Shown here piece after piece: positions 1 to 10,446 of a DNA stretch of 64,000 nucleotides; position 1 is the stretch's first letter; every line of letters starts with the position of its first letter. Made by a program: the position numbers and the translations under genes. The notes beneath the pieces were generated by a model. The model was given only the letters and a program-made list of their open reading frames with translations, was not told where the DNA came from and made no database searches. The DNA is from Lepidonotus clava (Eukaryota > Annelida > Polychaeta > Phyllodocida > Polynoidae): positions 51,792,232-51,856,231 of the forward strand of contig OW387136.1 of NCBI GenBank assembly GCA_936440205.1. Direction: 5' to 3'.

Positions 1-364
1 ATTTCGACACAATAATTATTGCTTTTGGCTCCCTTTAAGAGGAACACAGAGCAAGGATAATAGCATCCCAAAATGACTTTTGAATTGACCTAGATATTTA
101 AGGTTTATGCAATCAAAAGTAAATGACATGAAATTCTATGCAGGTACCCCTTTATCTCTCTGCTAGGGGACTCTGTGTAAGAGACTGCAGGTTCACCCTA
201 ATTTTCCAGTGATCAGATTGGTCGAGAAGTGATCACGTGACCCCACATTCGTCAAAATCGGACAAACTCGCTGGTGGGTTGGACCTGCGGCTGTACATGA
301 CGTCTAGCGGAGTGGAGCAGATCAGGAGTTTAAATACAAATTTGCAAATAAAGATGTTAAAGGT
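1..364. other. No gene seen
   Basis: AT-rich non-coding stretch. I see no long open frame, RNA gene or clear repeat. The segment around 160-260 shares the word for a reversed or partial 'gactgcaggttcacc' with the dispersed family A further right, but too little to call a copy. Confidence 0.5.
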
Positions 365-384
365 GTGACTGTCAAGGTGGGTCC

Positions 385-475
385 AGGATTATTAGCTGCT
401 GTCCAGCCTTTCTGGGTTAGCGTGACCGCTTGCTGTGTGGGGGGCCGCAGTTCAATCCTGGACTGCTACAGCACT
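385..475 (+). repeat. tRNA-derived SINE-like fragment
   Basis: The stretch around 413-465 has a tRNA-like look: 'gggttagcgtgaccgctt' resembles an A-box region and 'gcagttcaatcctgg' fits the B box GGTTCRANYCC. It does not fold into a full cloverleaf with a clear anticodon stem, so it is better read as the head of an old tRNA-derived SINE than as a tRNA gene. The open frame at 365-661 that spans it has no recognisable protein. Confidence 0.4.
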
Positions 476-840
476 CTGCACATCTCCCTGTGCCAACGAC
501 ATGGATATCAAAGGTCTAACGACCACCGGCAGTTGTACGTATGGCCCTGCCTATGCACATTAAAGGATACCTACTTCGGTAAATGTGTAGGGGTATGGTC
601 TCTACCTTCTCATAGATACGATCATCCCAGACAGAATTGTCAAACCTTGTTCTCGCCGTGATATAACCATAGATGTTGTTACAGCGTTAAACACAAATAA
701 CCAACCAACCAGCCTACCTGTGCCCGGCACTTAGGCCCTACATCCTAGCGGGGTCTTTCTCATGCCCCACACCCGCCTCCGCTTGGACCCGGCATGTCTC
801 TGTGTATAATATGGCCGTGTGCCCGGAAACCAGCAGCCCA

Positions 841-932
841 AAACGGAAGTGACTGAGGCATGCTGGGAGGTCCGGCCCGGCGCATGCGCAGTTCGGCCTC
901 TCACCAGGTGGCGCTCCCGGGGGGCCATAGAC
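841..932 (+). promoter_or_regulatory. Promoter-like cluster: ETS, ZNF143-like, NRF1 and CTCF motifs
   Basis: A GC-rich island in AT-rich DNA packs several animal promoter motifs into about 80 bp: 'cggaagtg' (ETS core), 'gcatgctgggag' (like the ZNF143/Staf core), the palindrome 'gcgcatgcgc' (NRF-1), and TCACCAGGTGGCGCT at 901-915, which fits 14 of 15 positions of the CTCF consensus CCASYAGRKGGCRSY. This mix is typical of housekeeping promoters. An ATG follows at 933. The motif fits are seen; promoter activity is inferred. Confidence 0.45.
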
Positions 933-984
933 ATGTCGTTTTTAAACGATTCTGGGCAGTTTACCTCCATAACAAGGACAAAAA
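933..984 (+). CDS. Candidate first coding exon of an unidentified host gene
   Basis: ATG at 933 starts a short frame reading MSFLNDSGQFTSITRTK and then meets a plausible splice donor, AAA|GTGAGA, at 985. It lies 20-90 bp downstream of the NRF1/ETS/CTCF cluster, as expected of a first exon. The exon would end in phase 1. I could not find a convincing second exon downstream, nor do I recognise the peptide. The opposite strand has a rival reading (ATG at 970, donor CTG|GTGAGA), so the direction of transcription is unsure. Confidence 0.22.
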
Positions 985-1289
985 GTGAGAAATAGGAATC
1001 GACAGGGTGTTTATGCCGGAATAATATGCGCAGTTTTTGCCTTCCGCCCCCTGGGCTATAGATTGTTCTTCGGTCGGTTTTTTATCCTGTGTGTTACTTG
1101 TCTAGCTGGTAGACAACATTACAATTTGCATCGCCACTTTTTACTATTCTGTATCTATTCGTACTGCTTTGAGACATACAATGTACGTCGGTAAAAATTA
1201 AAAAGGCATCCGTTTCAGAATTCTGAGGCATTTGCCTATAGGAATATTCTAATTGTTTTTGTAGACAATCGCTAAAAGGATGAAATTGT

Positions 1290-1400
1290 ATATGATAATG
1301 CCTTAGTTTTGTCAACATATTACCAAACATAAATCCTGTTTCAGGCTAGCCTACAGGTGAAACTTAAGAAACTAGCTTTCCGTGGGTTGTCGAATTCAGG
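1290..1400 (+). repeat. Dispersed repeat family A, 3' fragment
   Basis: Text such as 'caacatattaccaaac', 'caggctagcctacagg' and 'aagaaactagctttccgtgg' matches the right-hand part of repeats at 2110-2450, 4895-5015 and 46660-46955 with scattered changes. Only the right part is present here. The family has no coding content that I can see. Confidence 0.55.
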
Positions 1401-1520
1401 CAATAAAACAAGCGTAGCAATAACAACAGACTATTAGGTGATGCATATATCTGAACCATAAAATATATATGTGGCTGCGAATGCAAAATTAATCAAAACA
1501 ATTTTGATATCTGTATTTGC

Positions 1521-1840
1521 TCCTAAAATTTGTAAAATGTAGCTCTATATATTGGTCATTTTCCCAATGTTAAAGCCTGTCTGCCCAACCTATAATGTCT
1601 GACCACATTTTGTCCTGAAATACAGCATTTTGATTGGCTGGCAAACCTGCAAAGATATCAATTTGTAGACTTTAAGAAATCATACTGTTTTATCAGGACT
1701 TTGGGATAAAGAAAAATATAATTCTTGTTTATTTAATCAACCCCAAATCTAGGAAATGAAGATGACTTATACAGTAATTGTGTCCAACCCTTGTATAACC
1801 CTAAGATATGCCCATTTGGGGAAGGGCTTATTGCAGTCTC
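1521..1840 (+). repeat. Dispersed repeat family F, copy 1
   Basis: About 320 bp that align by eye, in the same order and orientation, with 51127-51462. Shared words include 'caatgttaaagcctgt', 'ttgattggctg', 'tttaagaaatcata', 'ttgtccaacccttgt' and 'gggcttact/attg'. No terminal inverted repeat or coding region is obvious, so the class is unknown. Divergence suggests an old family. Confidence 0.6.
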
Positions 1841-2109
1841 TTCCTATATAGACATCCCGGCGGCATCAGTACAATAAAAACTAATCTGAAATATCAGAGA
1901 ACGATACTTGAGGCCTAAGACAGGCGTCGGTATTCTTTATGTGCCCGTTTCCATGGTAATTGAGTCCTTATCCCGGCCTAGTAGATCACTCCCCTTGTAC
2001 CAGACGCGCCTGGGTTCCCCTATCTCTCATCTCTGGTTGGAGGTTGATACATGTGTCCCACTATCTCTATCAATTGTGTATGTATATATTGGGTAGAACT
2101 GTCCGTCTC

Positions 2110-2452
2110 AGCCCTGGCTCATTTATAGTATTTTAAGCACTTGCAGGCTAATTTTTACCAATTTTGTCGACAAAACCCCTGGAAAAACTAGAAAATTAAT
2201 GAGTAATTGTCAAATTTCCACCTATGATAAATTAATTTTCGGACAACTTCGAAAATACAGATTTAAAAAATATTGGTCATTAGGTTTTCTTCATGTCATG
2301 CCAGAAATAGTGACATGATTAATAAAAATTTCTGTGTAAAAGCGATTTGAGTTGTCGACAAATTACCCAGCATGCACCCTGATAAAGGCTAAGCTGCAAG
2401 TAAAAGTGAAGAATTAGCTATCCCTGGTAGGGTGAATTGACAGGGCAACATG
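2110..2452 (+). repeat. Dispersed repeat family A, longest uninterrupted copy
   Basis: It begins with 'ttgcaggctaatttttacc' followed by 'ttgtcgacaaaa' and ends near 'agctatccctgg'. The left part matches 4425-4560 and 46663-46790, and the right part matches 1290-1400, 4895-5015 and 46870-46955. It is non-coding, about 340 bp, and the termini are not sharply defined. The centre holds the palindrome TTTGTCGACAAA. Confidence 0.55.
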
Positions 2453-2570
2453 GGCATTTCTTAAATTCGACATGGGACATAGATAATCACTAGTGACAAC
2501 GACAGGAGGTATAATTGTCACGGCGACATGGGCAATTCTTAAGTTCAACATGTGACATAGCCAATCACTA
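2439..2570. repeat. Two-copy tandem repeat, period about 77 bp
   Basis: The block 'catgggcatttcttaaattc ... catagataatcactag' (2439-2493) recurs as 'catgggcaattcttaagttc ... catagccaatcactag' (2516-2570). A related motif lies in the opposite orientation at about 3505-3640. There are no coding features. Confidence 0.6.
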
Positions 2571-2865
2571 GCCAATCAATACAAGCGGAGCCATGGCCAT
2601 TTTTAAAAGAATGACACCAGACACAGGGACCCCCACCCCCTGCCGTCTACACCCCCAGTTCTCAAAGTTTGACCATCTCATGTTTGAGATCTGATCAGTA
2701 CAAGTTGTCTATCACAGTATGGCAGGCTACATCATACTTAATTCATAGACTCCGTATATATATACAGATAGAGAGAATTTACTACTTGTGTTTGACATAT
2801 TCTTGTAAGAGAATATGTGTATTGAACAGAAATTATGAGAAGTATGTACTACAGCAGTAGAGTAA

Positions 2866-2899
2866 TTGTGGTTGTGTGTGTGTGTGTTGTGTGTTTGTG

Positions 2900-2931
<32 letters not shown>

Positions 2932-3258
2932 ATGTGATGTGTGCACATGGTGTGTAGTGTGAGTGTGTCCGGTGTGCTTGTGTGCATGTGGTGTCTGTGT
3001 ACTTGGTGTTTGTGTGCGGTTTGTGCTTCGTGTTTGTGTATGGTGTGTGTGTGTGTTTGCGTGGTGTGTGTATTGTGTGTTTGTGTGGTGTGGGGGTGTG
3101 TGTGGTGAGTTTGCATGGTGTGTGTGTGGTGTGCATGCATGCAGTGTGTGTGTGTGGTGTGTGTTCACTTGGTATTTGTGTGCATTGTGTGTGCATGGTT
3201 AAGTGTGTGTAGTGTATGTGTTCACGATTGTGCGTGGTGTAAGTGTGCGTGTATGGAC
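2866..3258. repeat. GT-rich microsatellite
   Basis: Roughly 390 bp of imperfect (GT)n with interspersed GGT, TGC and TTG units. Several 'proteins' of repeated Cys-Val or His-Thr can be read through it on both strands. They are products of the low-complexity sequence and not genes. Confidence 0.95.
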
Positions 3259-3504
3259 AGGGTACCATCCGATAATTTACTACTTGTTTTTTAAAAATAT
3301 TTTTCTATAAGAGAACATGTGCATTGAACAGACATTCGTGAAGTAGACATCACGTACAGTAGTAACATTTAAGTAATTGCATGTTTTACAGATATTTCTA
3401 ATCCCCTTGTATCAGGAGTACATGATAGGTCACAGGTTGCTTTGTCCCAGTCTGCATGACATATCATTACTATAGGGGCCCTGGATCAGTGGGGGGGTCG
3501 CCAT

Positions 3505-3640
3505 ATCAGGTGTCAAATTCAAGAAATGGCTCTGTCGTCGTGTCAAATTTAAGAATTAGCCCTGTCAAATATCATGAGTCGCATCTCAAATTTCGTAATT
3601 AACCCTATTTTAATTAGTGGATGGCTGAATTTAAGAATAG
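3505..3640. repeat. Short related repeats (reverse of the 2439-2570 motif)
   Basis: Three spaced copies of a motif like 'tgtcaaatttaagaattagc' occur between 3505 and 3640. Their reverse complement resembles the tandem units at 2439-2570. This suggests remnants of one low-copy repeat in both orientations. Confidence 0.4.
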
Positions 3641-4424
3641 GCCCTAACTGTCATATACATCGCGAAGCAGAACAAAGGCGTACTTTCCAGTTCTATTTGC
3701 TTTGTGCAAACATTCACTGAGACACCCTCTGCGAACCAAGTACACTTTTTAAGTAACAACAATGCATGGGAAACTGAGGTTTCAGTAGAAAATGACATAA
3801 TTTTTTTAATGTAATACCTTGTAAGCATTATATTTTCAATAATTTGCATACCATGAATTATTTTCCTACTGGACTCTCTTCTGTTAATAAAGTGGATAGC
3901 CGTGACACAAAACTTGTTTCATATTGGTAGCATCATGTCTGAGTGTCTTCAGCTTTAGCATGGCAATAAAACTACATATAAGCTAGTACTTTATAACCCA
4001 CACAGGCAGTAAGCGGTGCGTATTGTGGCCATGGCGTACAGACAGGCCGTACGCACCGCTCCATATTCACAGTATTTTCTCAACAATTTGAGGGTTGTTT
4101 GGGTGATAAGATAAAGAAGCACCTTTGGGGTCATCCATGGGTGGCCGTACGACCCATTGGGATTGTACGAACCTTGGGCTTAGCTCTCGATATGTGACGA
4201 TCCCCTATGAATCGTACAGCCACCTTTTGATGCCCCCCGCACTGCTTCTTATCATAGTAAAAGTTCACTGGGAGCTGTGTGAGTAGTATAGAGAAGAGCC
4301 TGCGTCCCAGGCAAGTTTTCAACATACTAACCCTATCCTTTCAGAGGTCATGTAATCGTTCACATTACTTATGGTACAAGATCTGGAACTTCTACAATTC
4401 ACCTTACCACAGATAACTGATTTT
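3641..4424. other. No gene seen
   Basis: Non-coding by my reading. One palindrome-like pair, 'gtaagcggtgcgtattg' near 4008 and 'ccgtacgcaccgct' near 4048, could form a short hairpin (GGTGCG/CGCACC). Nothing else stands out. Confidence 0.5.
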
Positions 4425-5015
4425 CAGAATTTTAAGGACCTGCAGTCTAATTTTGACTGATTTTGTTGACAAATTCCCTGGAATAACTATAGAAAATTAA
4501 CAATAATTGATATATATAGATCTACAATGAATTAATTTTTTAAATAACTCAAATAAATGTATACGGATACTTATTTAAGAAAATCATCAAACTATTCATG
4601 GAATTTTTACCCTACTACTTCTAAAATGATGTCCTTTCACATGTTACAGTCTACACACTGAACTTACTTCAGGCCATACCAAGAACCAGCGAAATAAGCT
4701 GTTACAAGCCATTCCATTTGGTTGCTGATTTGTTGAACAGCTTTTAAAAGGACCTGTGGGAACCAGCAAATTAGGTCATGACCCTATTATTTAGTTCTAC
4801 TCTCATCCCCAATATGGCTATTATGGTGTAATGGTTAGCAGACCCAAACCCCTATGTTGTGGGTCCGAATCCTGAACGGATTTTGCCTGGCAAAGCCACT
4901 TGTATATAGTAAAGCCTTGTGTTTTGGCAACATATTACCCACAATGCATCCCGTTTTAGGCTAACCTACTGGTTAAACTCAAGAAACTGGCCATCCGTGG
5001 TTCGGAGAATTTATC
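4425..5015 (+). repeat. Dispersed repeat family A, copy split by other sequence
   Basis: The left part (4425-4560: 'ttttaaggacctgcag', 'gattttgttgacaaa') and right part (4895-5015: 'caacatattacccac', 'aggctaacctactggtt', 'ggccatccgtggtt') flank about 330 bp that do not match other copies. That middle includes a tRNA-like segment, so a SINE insertion into a family-A copy is the simplest reading. Confidence 0.45.
4826..4892 (+). repeat. tRNA-like SINE head inside family A
   Basis: 'tggtgtaatgg' fits the pol III A box TRGYNNARNGG and 'gggtccgaatcc' is close to the B box. The middle does not form a clean anticodon arm, so I do not call it a functional tRNA. It lies inside the interrupted family-A copy, which fits a SINE insertion. 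Confidence 0.4.
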
Positions 5016-5099
5016 ATCTACATGCTTATCTTTTGATATGAAGGGTCAATGTTCAATTTGAAAATGTTTTTCGGCTTAATAGCTCATGATTATAAAGCC

Positions 5100-5925
5100 A
5101 CAGAGGGTCCTGTCAGGGTGTCCTGGGGCTTTATGGGGTGGACAGGGCACCCAGAGGGTCCTGTCAGGGTGTCCTGGGGCTTTAGGGGGTGGACAGGGCA
5201 CCCAGAGGGTCCTGTCAGGGTGTCCTGGGGCTTTAGGGGGTGGACAGGGCACCCAGAGGGTCCTGTCAGGGTGTCCTGGGGTTTAGGGGGTGCACATGAC
5301 ACCCAGAGGGTCCTGTCAGGGTGTCCTGTGCCTTTAGGGGGCGGACAGGACACCCAGAGGTTCCTGTCAGGGTGTCCTGGGGCTTTAGGGGTGGGACAGG
5401 ACACCCAGAGGGTCCCGTCAGGGTGTCCCGGGCCTTTAGGGGGGTGGACAGGACAGAGGGTCCCGTCAGGGTGTCCTGGGGCTTTAGAGGGGTGGACAGG
5501 ATGGGACACCCAGAGGGTCCTGTCAGGGTGGCCTGGGGCTTTAGGGGGCGGACAGGACACCCAGAGGGTCCCGTCAGAGTGTCCTGGGGCTTTAGGGGGT
5601 GGACAGGGCACCCAGAGGGTCCTGTCAGGTCGTCCTGTGCCTTTAGGGGGCGGACAGGGCACCCAGAGGGTCCCGTCAGGGTGGCCTGGGGCTTTAGGGG
5701 GGTGGACAGGACACCCAGAGGGTCCCGTCAGGGTGTCCTGGGCCTTTAGGGGGGTGGACAGGACACCCAGAGGGTCCCGTCAGGGTGGCCTGGGCCTTCA
5801 GGAGGTGGACAGGACACCCAGAGGGTCCTGTCAGGGTGTCCTGCTGCTTTCAGGAGGTGGACAGGACACCCAGAGGGTCCTGTCAGGGTGTCCTGGGGCT
5901 TTAAAGGGGTTGACAGGACACCCAG
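5100..5925. repeat. 51-bp minisatellite, about 16 copies
   Basis: Tandem copies of a G-rich 51-bp unit containing 'cagagggtcctgtcaggg' and 'ggacaggacaccc'. Because 51 is a multiple of three and the unit lacks stops, long frames stay open on both strands (315 codons plus, 190 codons minus). They read as repeats of a 17-residue unit such as GHPEGPVRVSWGFRGWT. Copies differ by point changes and small indels, and some units are shortened. Each unit carries inverted words (GTCCTGTC / GACAGGAC) that could pair. I see no promoter or splice signals, so I regard it as non-coding. Confidence 0.95.
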
Positions 5926-6440
5926 GATGCTGGATTTGGGGAAGCCTGGTCACCGAGTCCTTACGCTTTGCGCCCCATAGTAATCAGTCAAGGTAATCAC
6001 CGAGTCCCTTCAGGACCGGAAGTCCACCTCCACTCGTAAGATAGCACTGAGAGCTATCAGACAGGTAGATGGAACGGTCTATATATAGCGCATCTCAGAA
6101 GATATCAATCCTCCTTTTATATGGCTGCATGGGAAGTTGGTTGACTTTTTCTTTTATTTGCAGGTTTTCTCCTATGTTCAGGAAAAACTCCTTTGTAGAC
6201 TGCCTTTACTCTCACCTGATAACTTTATCAGAGCACCATTGTGCTGTATTCCATTAATGTGGTCCATGTCAGGGGATATGCATGATGGAATGCATAGAAT
6301 TTACAACAGATAATATTTCCAATCATATTCTTTCAACCACAAATTGTATTTTAACATTGGGTCGTTAAAATGAACAATGCCTGTTCCTGTCCCTCCATTC
6401 TAGGTATAGCAAGTACTGGTAGAAGCAGGTTATGTCCTTA

Positions 6441-6594
6441 CATTAAGTACATATGTACCAAGGGAGGCTCTGGGGATGAGGTATTTGAAAATGTGTGTAT
6501 GTTCGAATGCAAACTCAATGCACATTATCGCCCAATGAGGATGGAGGTAAAATGGTTTTCTTTAATTGTATATATGTACTTAATGGAAGGCCCC
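6441..6594. mobile_element. Miniature inverted-repeat element, family E copy 1
   Basis: The left end 'cattaagtacatatgtacc' and right end 'tatatgtacttaatgg' are inverted copies; the right end runs on into 'aaggcccc'. The same ends occur at 35799-35952 and 52353-52523. The interior is short and non-coding (about 150 bp). Class is unknown. Confidence 0.5.
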
Positions 6595-6744
6595 ATGAAC
6601 AACACCGATCGTGTTGAAAGTATCTTCGTGGAGAAAAAGGAGGCATAGTCCAACCATCTTGCGATGTACAGAAATGTTCTGCAACCATACTTTTTAGTCA
6701 GTTTGTTACTTACTGAGATGGCACATACTAATTACATTATTGAT

Positions 6745-7010
6745 GGTGAGGTTCAAACCTCACCAAATCAGAATGTCATTATAACATTAGTTTTTGGTGA
6801 GATTAGGTCGAAACCAAAACAGAATGTTATAAGAAGGTTCTGTTTGGGTTGAAGAATGTAACCAGAACATTGTAATAACGTCACAGTGCAACATCAAGGC
6901 AGTATGTTGCAGCATCATAATTAGGAGTCACCAAATGAACATAACAAGAACCAAATACAGAACCATCCAGAACGTTGCTGCAACGTTATAAAAACGTCAC
7001 ATCCTTGGCT
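6745..7010. repeat. Dispersed repeat family G, copy 1
   Basis: Contains repeated words such as 'agaatgtcattataacatt', 'agaatgttataa', 'gaacattgtaataacgtc' and 'gaacgttgctgcaacgtt'. The region at 53060-53410 carries related words in the opposite orientation ('ggacgttattataacatt', 'gtcgcagaacgtgcttgtt'). Non-coding, with unclear ends. Confidence 0.4.
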
Positions 7011-8842
7011 GGGAGAGGACAACTGGCCCCTTTTTCTTAAAAGTGTGCATAAGAAGTCCTTTCTCTATCACACTGTATTCTATTTGTCTCGTTGGTCGTG
7101 GGAAAACGTGTCTGCAGTAGATTGTGCGACGTCGAGTTTGAACCTTGAGGCAGCAGATTTGAGACAAAGCGCTATTCAACATATAGCATGACTACATCAT
7201 TTGAAACTTAGTCTAGAGTGTTCCGGCAGACCAGCTGCTGCCCTTTTGTTTCCAAAAACTAAAGAATCGAACCTATGCCTTTTTGTGCCATACGCTAATT
7301 GCCCGGGTATATTGTCTGTTTTTCCCAGAAAGAGAGAGATGTGAGGCCGGAGGGTGAGCCAATTAAAACCTTGGTCTATTGTTAAGGCAGTGTGGTGCGT
7401 CAATGCAACATAAAAGAAGGCGATGGGGTCCCCGTATTAAATTGCAAAAGTACACTATAGATCTGTGCGCAAACATTTGACGCGTCATATTCTGAAATGC
7501 GATAATGGGATTTTCTTTCTTGTTCCTTTGAGATTTTTTCTATTAAGATATTTTTGTTTTCTTATTACAAAGGCTGCTTTTCACCAGGCCACCCTGGTGT
7601 TAAAAAAAATTAAATGGAAGTACTGCAGAAAAATATACAGGACGAGCGATAGCATAGTATCAATATGTTAATATGGCATATATGATATGTAGTTCCTGCT
7701 GTTGTACTGCTTGACTTTAAAGTATTTTTTAGAGTAATGTACTGTTTTCTAGTCCAAAAGGAAAAGGCAGGATAATCAGAGTGTTGCTAAATTGGTGTAA
7801 TGGGTTCCTAGCTATTGTCACCCTCACACAGTAAATGATATTACAAAAAGTTACCATATTCAGTCCGCTAAAAGCTGTGTTTTTGCAGCTTCTCGTACAG
7901 TCTTCGTTTACTAATGGGCCTGGCTTTTTTCACCCAGATGCCTCTCTCCCATGGCCTTTTTTCCCCGCCCCGTCCCCATCAGTCCCTCTTGCTGTAATAA
8001 CGGGTGACCGGTGATGTCGGGGTTCGTCTAATTAGTCGCTCATCATCATCGTTGACTTCACACAGCCGGGCCCCAACTACCACCAGCCTCTCTGCCTTCA
8101 GTCACTCTCCTGTTGCCCTTTCCAGCCCCCCTTTTACCCGCACTTCCCCCGCTGTCTCCGCGTTTCTTCTCCTGCCCCTCCAATAGATGCAGCCGCTTAG
8201 CCCACCAGCACTAATGATTGCCGGATAATAGGTATGCCTCTTTTTGCCGCATCCACCTTGTATTTCCCTACTTTGTTGCATGACGCTTAGTGGAATATTA
8301 TACAGCAACTGAAAAACAGCGCGCAGTGTATTGGGATCTGTCTAAAATCATGTGTGGGAGGATCTTTTTTATTTTTTATCCTGCATCATTTACTAGTATC
8401 ACATAAAATGTACATAATGACTCATTGTGTATTAGCCTCTAAGTCAATCATGAAAATAATTTAATTCATCCTATCAGAGTCCAATAAATCTATGAACACA
8501 ATATGTACATTTCCTTTACCTTACTACACTTAGAGCATTGCTATCCTATGTTTCCTTGAAATCCTTGAAAATAACAATTGTCAGCTTACATATATGCCAA
8601 AATTGTGCATTATGGTGGGAATAACAGTGATAAACTGATGCTATATATATATTGGGACATTAGTCCTTTAGTATAATTTCAACTCAACCTAGAAGCTCTA
8701 TCATCACTATTTCAAAAAACAGTTTGTGGTTTGATGAAATAAGAAAATTAACCAGCAGCATCAATATGACCCTAAAAAATCCCCTCTCGGGCAATGCTTA
8801 AAGCCAGAGCAATGTTATGCATCACTCTGTGGCAAATCACCC
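7011..8842. other. No gene seen
   Basis: Mostly AT-rich. A C/T-rich, GC-richer island at 7915-8310 has no convincing exon or promoter cluster. All frames are short. Confidence 0.5.
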
Positions 8843-8868
8843 TCCATGCCAGAAATGCTACACTCTCG
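8843..8868. repeat. 26-bp exact repeat, copy 1
   Basis: A 26-nt word beginning 'ctccatgccagaaatgc' and ending 'tacactctc' recurs exactly at 9724-9749, right beside an AT palindrome. Too long to be chance in 64 kb. Its origin is unknown. Confidence 0.8.
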
Positions 8869-8869
8869 G

Positions 8870-9600
8870 TAGGAGGTGTCTATGTGACAGAGTGGTTAGA
8901 GGAAATAGCCTCTACAGGTGCCCCCTCCACAAACTGTCTAGTTGGGATGAGTTAGCATTTTAGGTATGAATTTAAAATATGAGGGGGAGATATATTTACC
9001 TAGCTATCTGTTACGACATGATATCCATTACAACCCTCTTTGAGATAAGGGATTGCTATAGCTTTTAGGTCGTCCCCCCTGCCTCAGGTACTGAGAAAAA
9101 CATCCTAACGCTAGTAGACAAATGACATCTACTGAACGCCCCCACAATATACCCTATTATCACCTGTAATATGGCTGTTACCCCTATTACCACCCACCCA
9201 CCCACACCAGCTGTTTCCCGGCCCTTCAGTAACTATCCCTTAGGTAAGCACGCTGCTTTTAGTGAGAGAAGGCGGGACATCATCGCAACCAGTCTCGTCC
9301 CTGTCGCCAATCAGGGTACCATCGTGATTACGCTGATTCCCCTCAGTTCGTATAAGGAGCTTGTAGGGACTGTACCCGGTGCATGGCAGCGCTGATGACA
9401 TCGCCGGGTCCCGCGGCCCCTTTCCCTACTACTTACAAGTCGTTGGGGCGCTACTTACCGGCAGTTTATAGGACTATTTGACCGCAGTCTGGGCACTGTT
9501 TGGTCATCATACAGACAGCTTTCTGAACCCGGCCAGGATGTTGACACCGCACACACCTACCCGGGAGGTACGAAGTCGGCCCGAGGGGCGGCGGGCTAAT
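8870..9600. other. No gene seen
   Basis: Non-coding. A GC-richer part at 9370-9600 has no recognisable motif set. A weak tRNA-like A-box word occurs at 8890 ('gagtggttagagg') without a B box. Confidence 0.45.
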
Positions 9601-9723
9601 AGAAAATAGGGCAGTGTAGGCAATGCCACTTTTTATCAGGTTTCAGTGATTTGTATATTTTCTGATTTGTCTTTATGTGCGGCATTTCTGTACATATATA
9701 TACATATATATATATATATCACG

Positions 9724-9770
9724 CTCCATGCCAGAAATGCTACACTCTCAAACACATATATACATTTATA

Positions 9771-9803
<33 letters not shown>

Positions 9804-9825
9804 TTATAAATGTATATATGTGTTT
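9724..9825. repeat. 26-bp repeat copy 2 and AT-rich palindrome
   Basis: 9724-9749 is the second copy of the 26-bp word. It is followed at once by a near-perfect palindrome at 9750-9825 whose arms begin 'aaacacatatatacattta' and end with its reverse complement. The centre is (TA)n. Such sequence can extrude as a cruciform. Confidence 0.8.
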
Positions 9826-10003
9826 GCATGTCTCTATATATCTAATATAGCTTCTTGATGCCATGCTTACCTCATCGAGCTGTAGAAAGGCAGGGGGAGG
9901 TATAGAAAATAGGGCAATGTGATTGGAGATGTAGGCAATGCCACTTTATATCAGGTTTCATGGAGTTGTATGATTTCCAATTTGTCATTATGTGCGGTAT
10001 TTT

Positions 10004-10004
<1 letters not shown>

Positions 10005-10055
<51 letters not shown>
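10005..10055. repeat. (AC)n microsatellite
   Basis: About 25 uninterrupted AC units followed by degenerate 'acactcacgc' units to 10078. Confidence 0.97.
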
Positions 10056-10058
<3 letters not shown>

Positions 10059-10446
10059 GCACACTCACGCACTCACGCACACAAACAAACAATGGAAGAG
10101 CATTGTTAAATGATTGTGGTTAATACAAAAAGAAAATAAGATGATATATAAAATGATAAATCAATTACCAGTTTTCACTTTGTGTCAAATTCTGCTGAGT
10201 TGTCAAAAGTAGGCCTAAGTACAAGTAAAGTCGCATTCAATTACTCGTGGACACAATGACGGATGTTAGATAATCTCTCAGGGAATGGTAATCAGTTATG
10301 AAACCTCTATACAAGTGGCAGTATGACACAGTGCACCAAACGACACGCATCAATGTTAAAGTTAATTCTTAGAAACTCTGTGACATTAATTCTACGAAAC
10401 CCTATAACGTGGGTTGTACGTGGGTCGTTAAAACTTATGCATTTTC

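Larger units (their letters stand above)
9602..10078 (+). repeat. Local direct duplication, each copy running into a microsatellite
   Basis: 'gaaaatagggcagtgtaggc ... gtgcggcatttctgtac' (9602-9695) and 'gaaaatagggcaatgtg ... gtgcggtattttagtac' (9905-10006) are diverged copies. The first leads into a TA/TATA tract and the second into an (AC)n tract at 10005-10055. The duplication is seen directly. That the shared 'gtac' edge seeded two different microsatellites is inference. Confidence 0.75.

Noticed and set aside
731-970. 79-codon minus-strand frame through the promoter-like block
   Set aside because: GC-driven and crosses the NRF1/CTCF cluster. Only its first codons before the GTGAGA donor could be real, and the plus-strand reading fits the motif order better.
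2727-3268. His-Thr and Cys-Val rich frames of up to 139 codons
   Set aside because: They are translations of the GT microsatellite.
4826-4892. A real tRNA gene
   Set aside because: A and B boxes are recognisable, but the acceptor and anticodon stems do not pair cleanly. SINE head preferred.
5100-5925. CRISPR array
   Set aside because: Units are contiguous with no unique spacers, and the DNA is animal-like.
5049-5996. 315-codon open frame over the minisatellite
   Set aside because: Openness follows from a 51-bp stop-free unit. Other frames and the minus strand are equally open, and no start context, splice or domain supports a protein.
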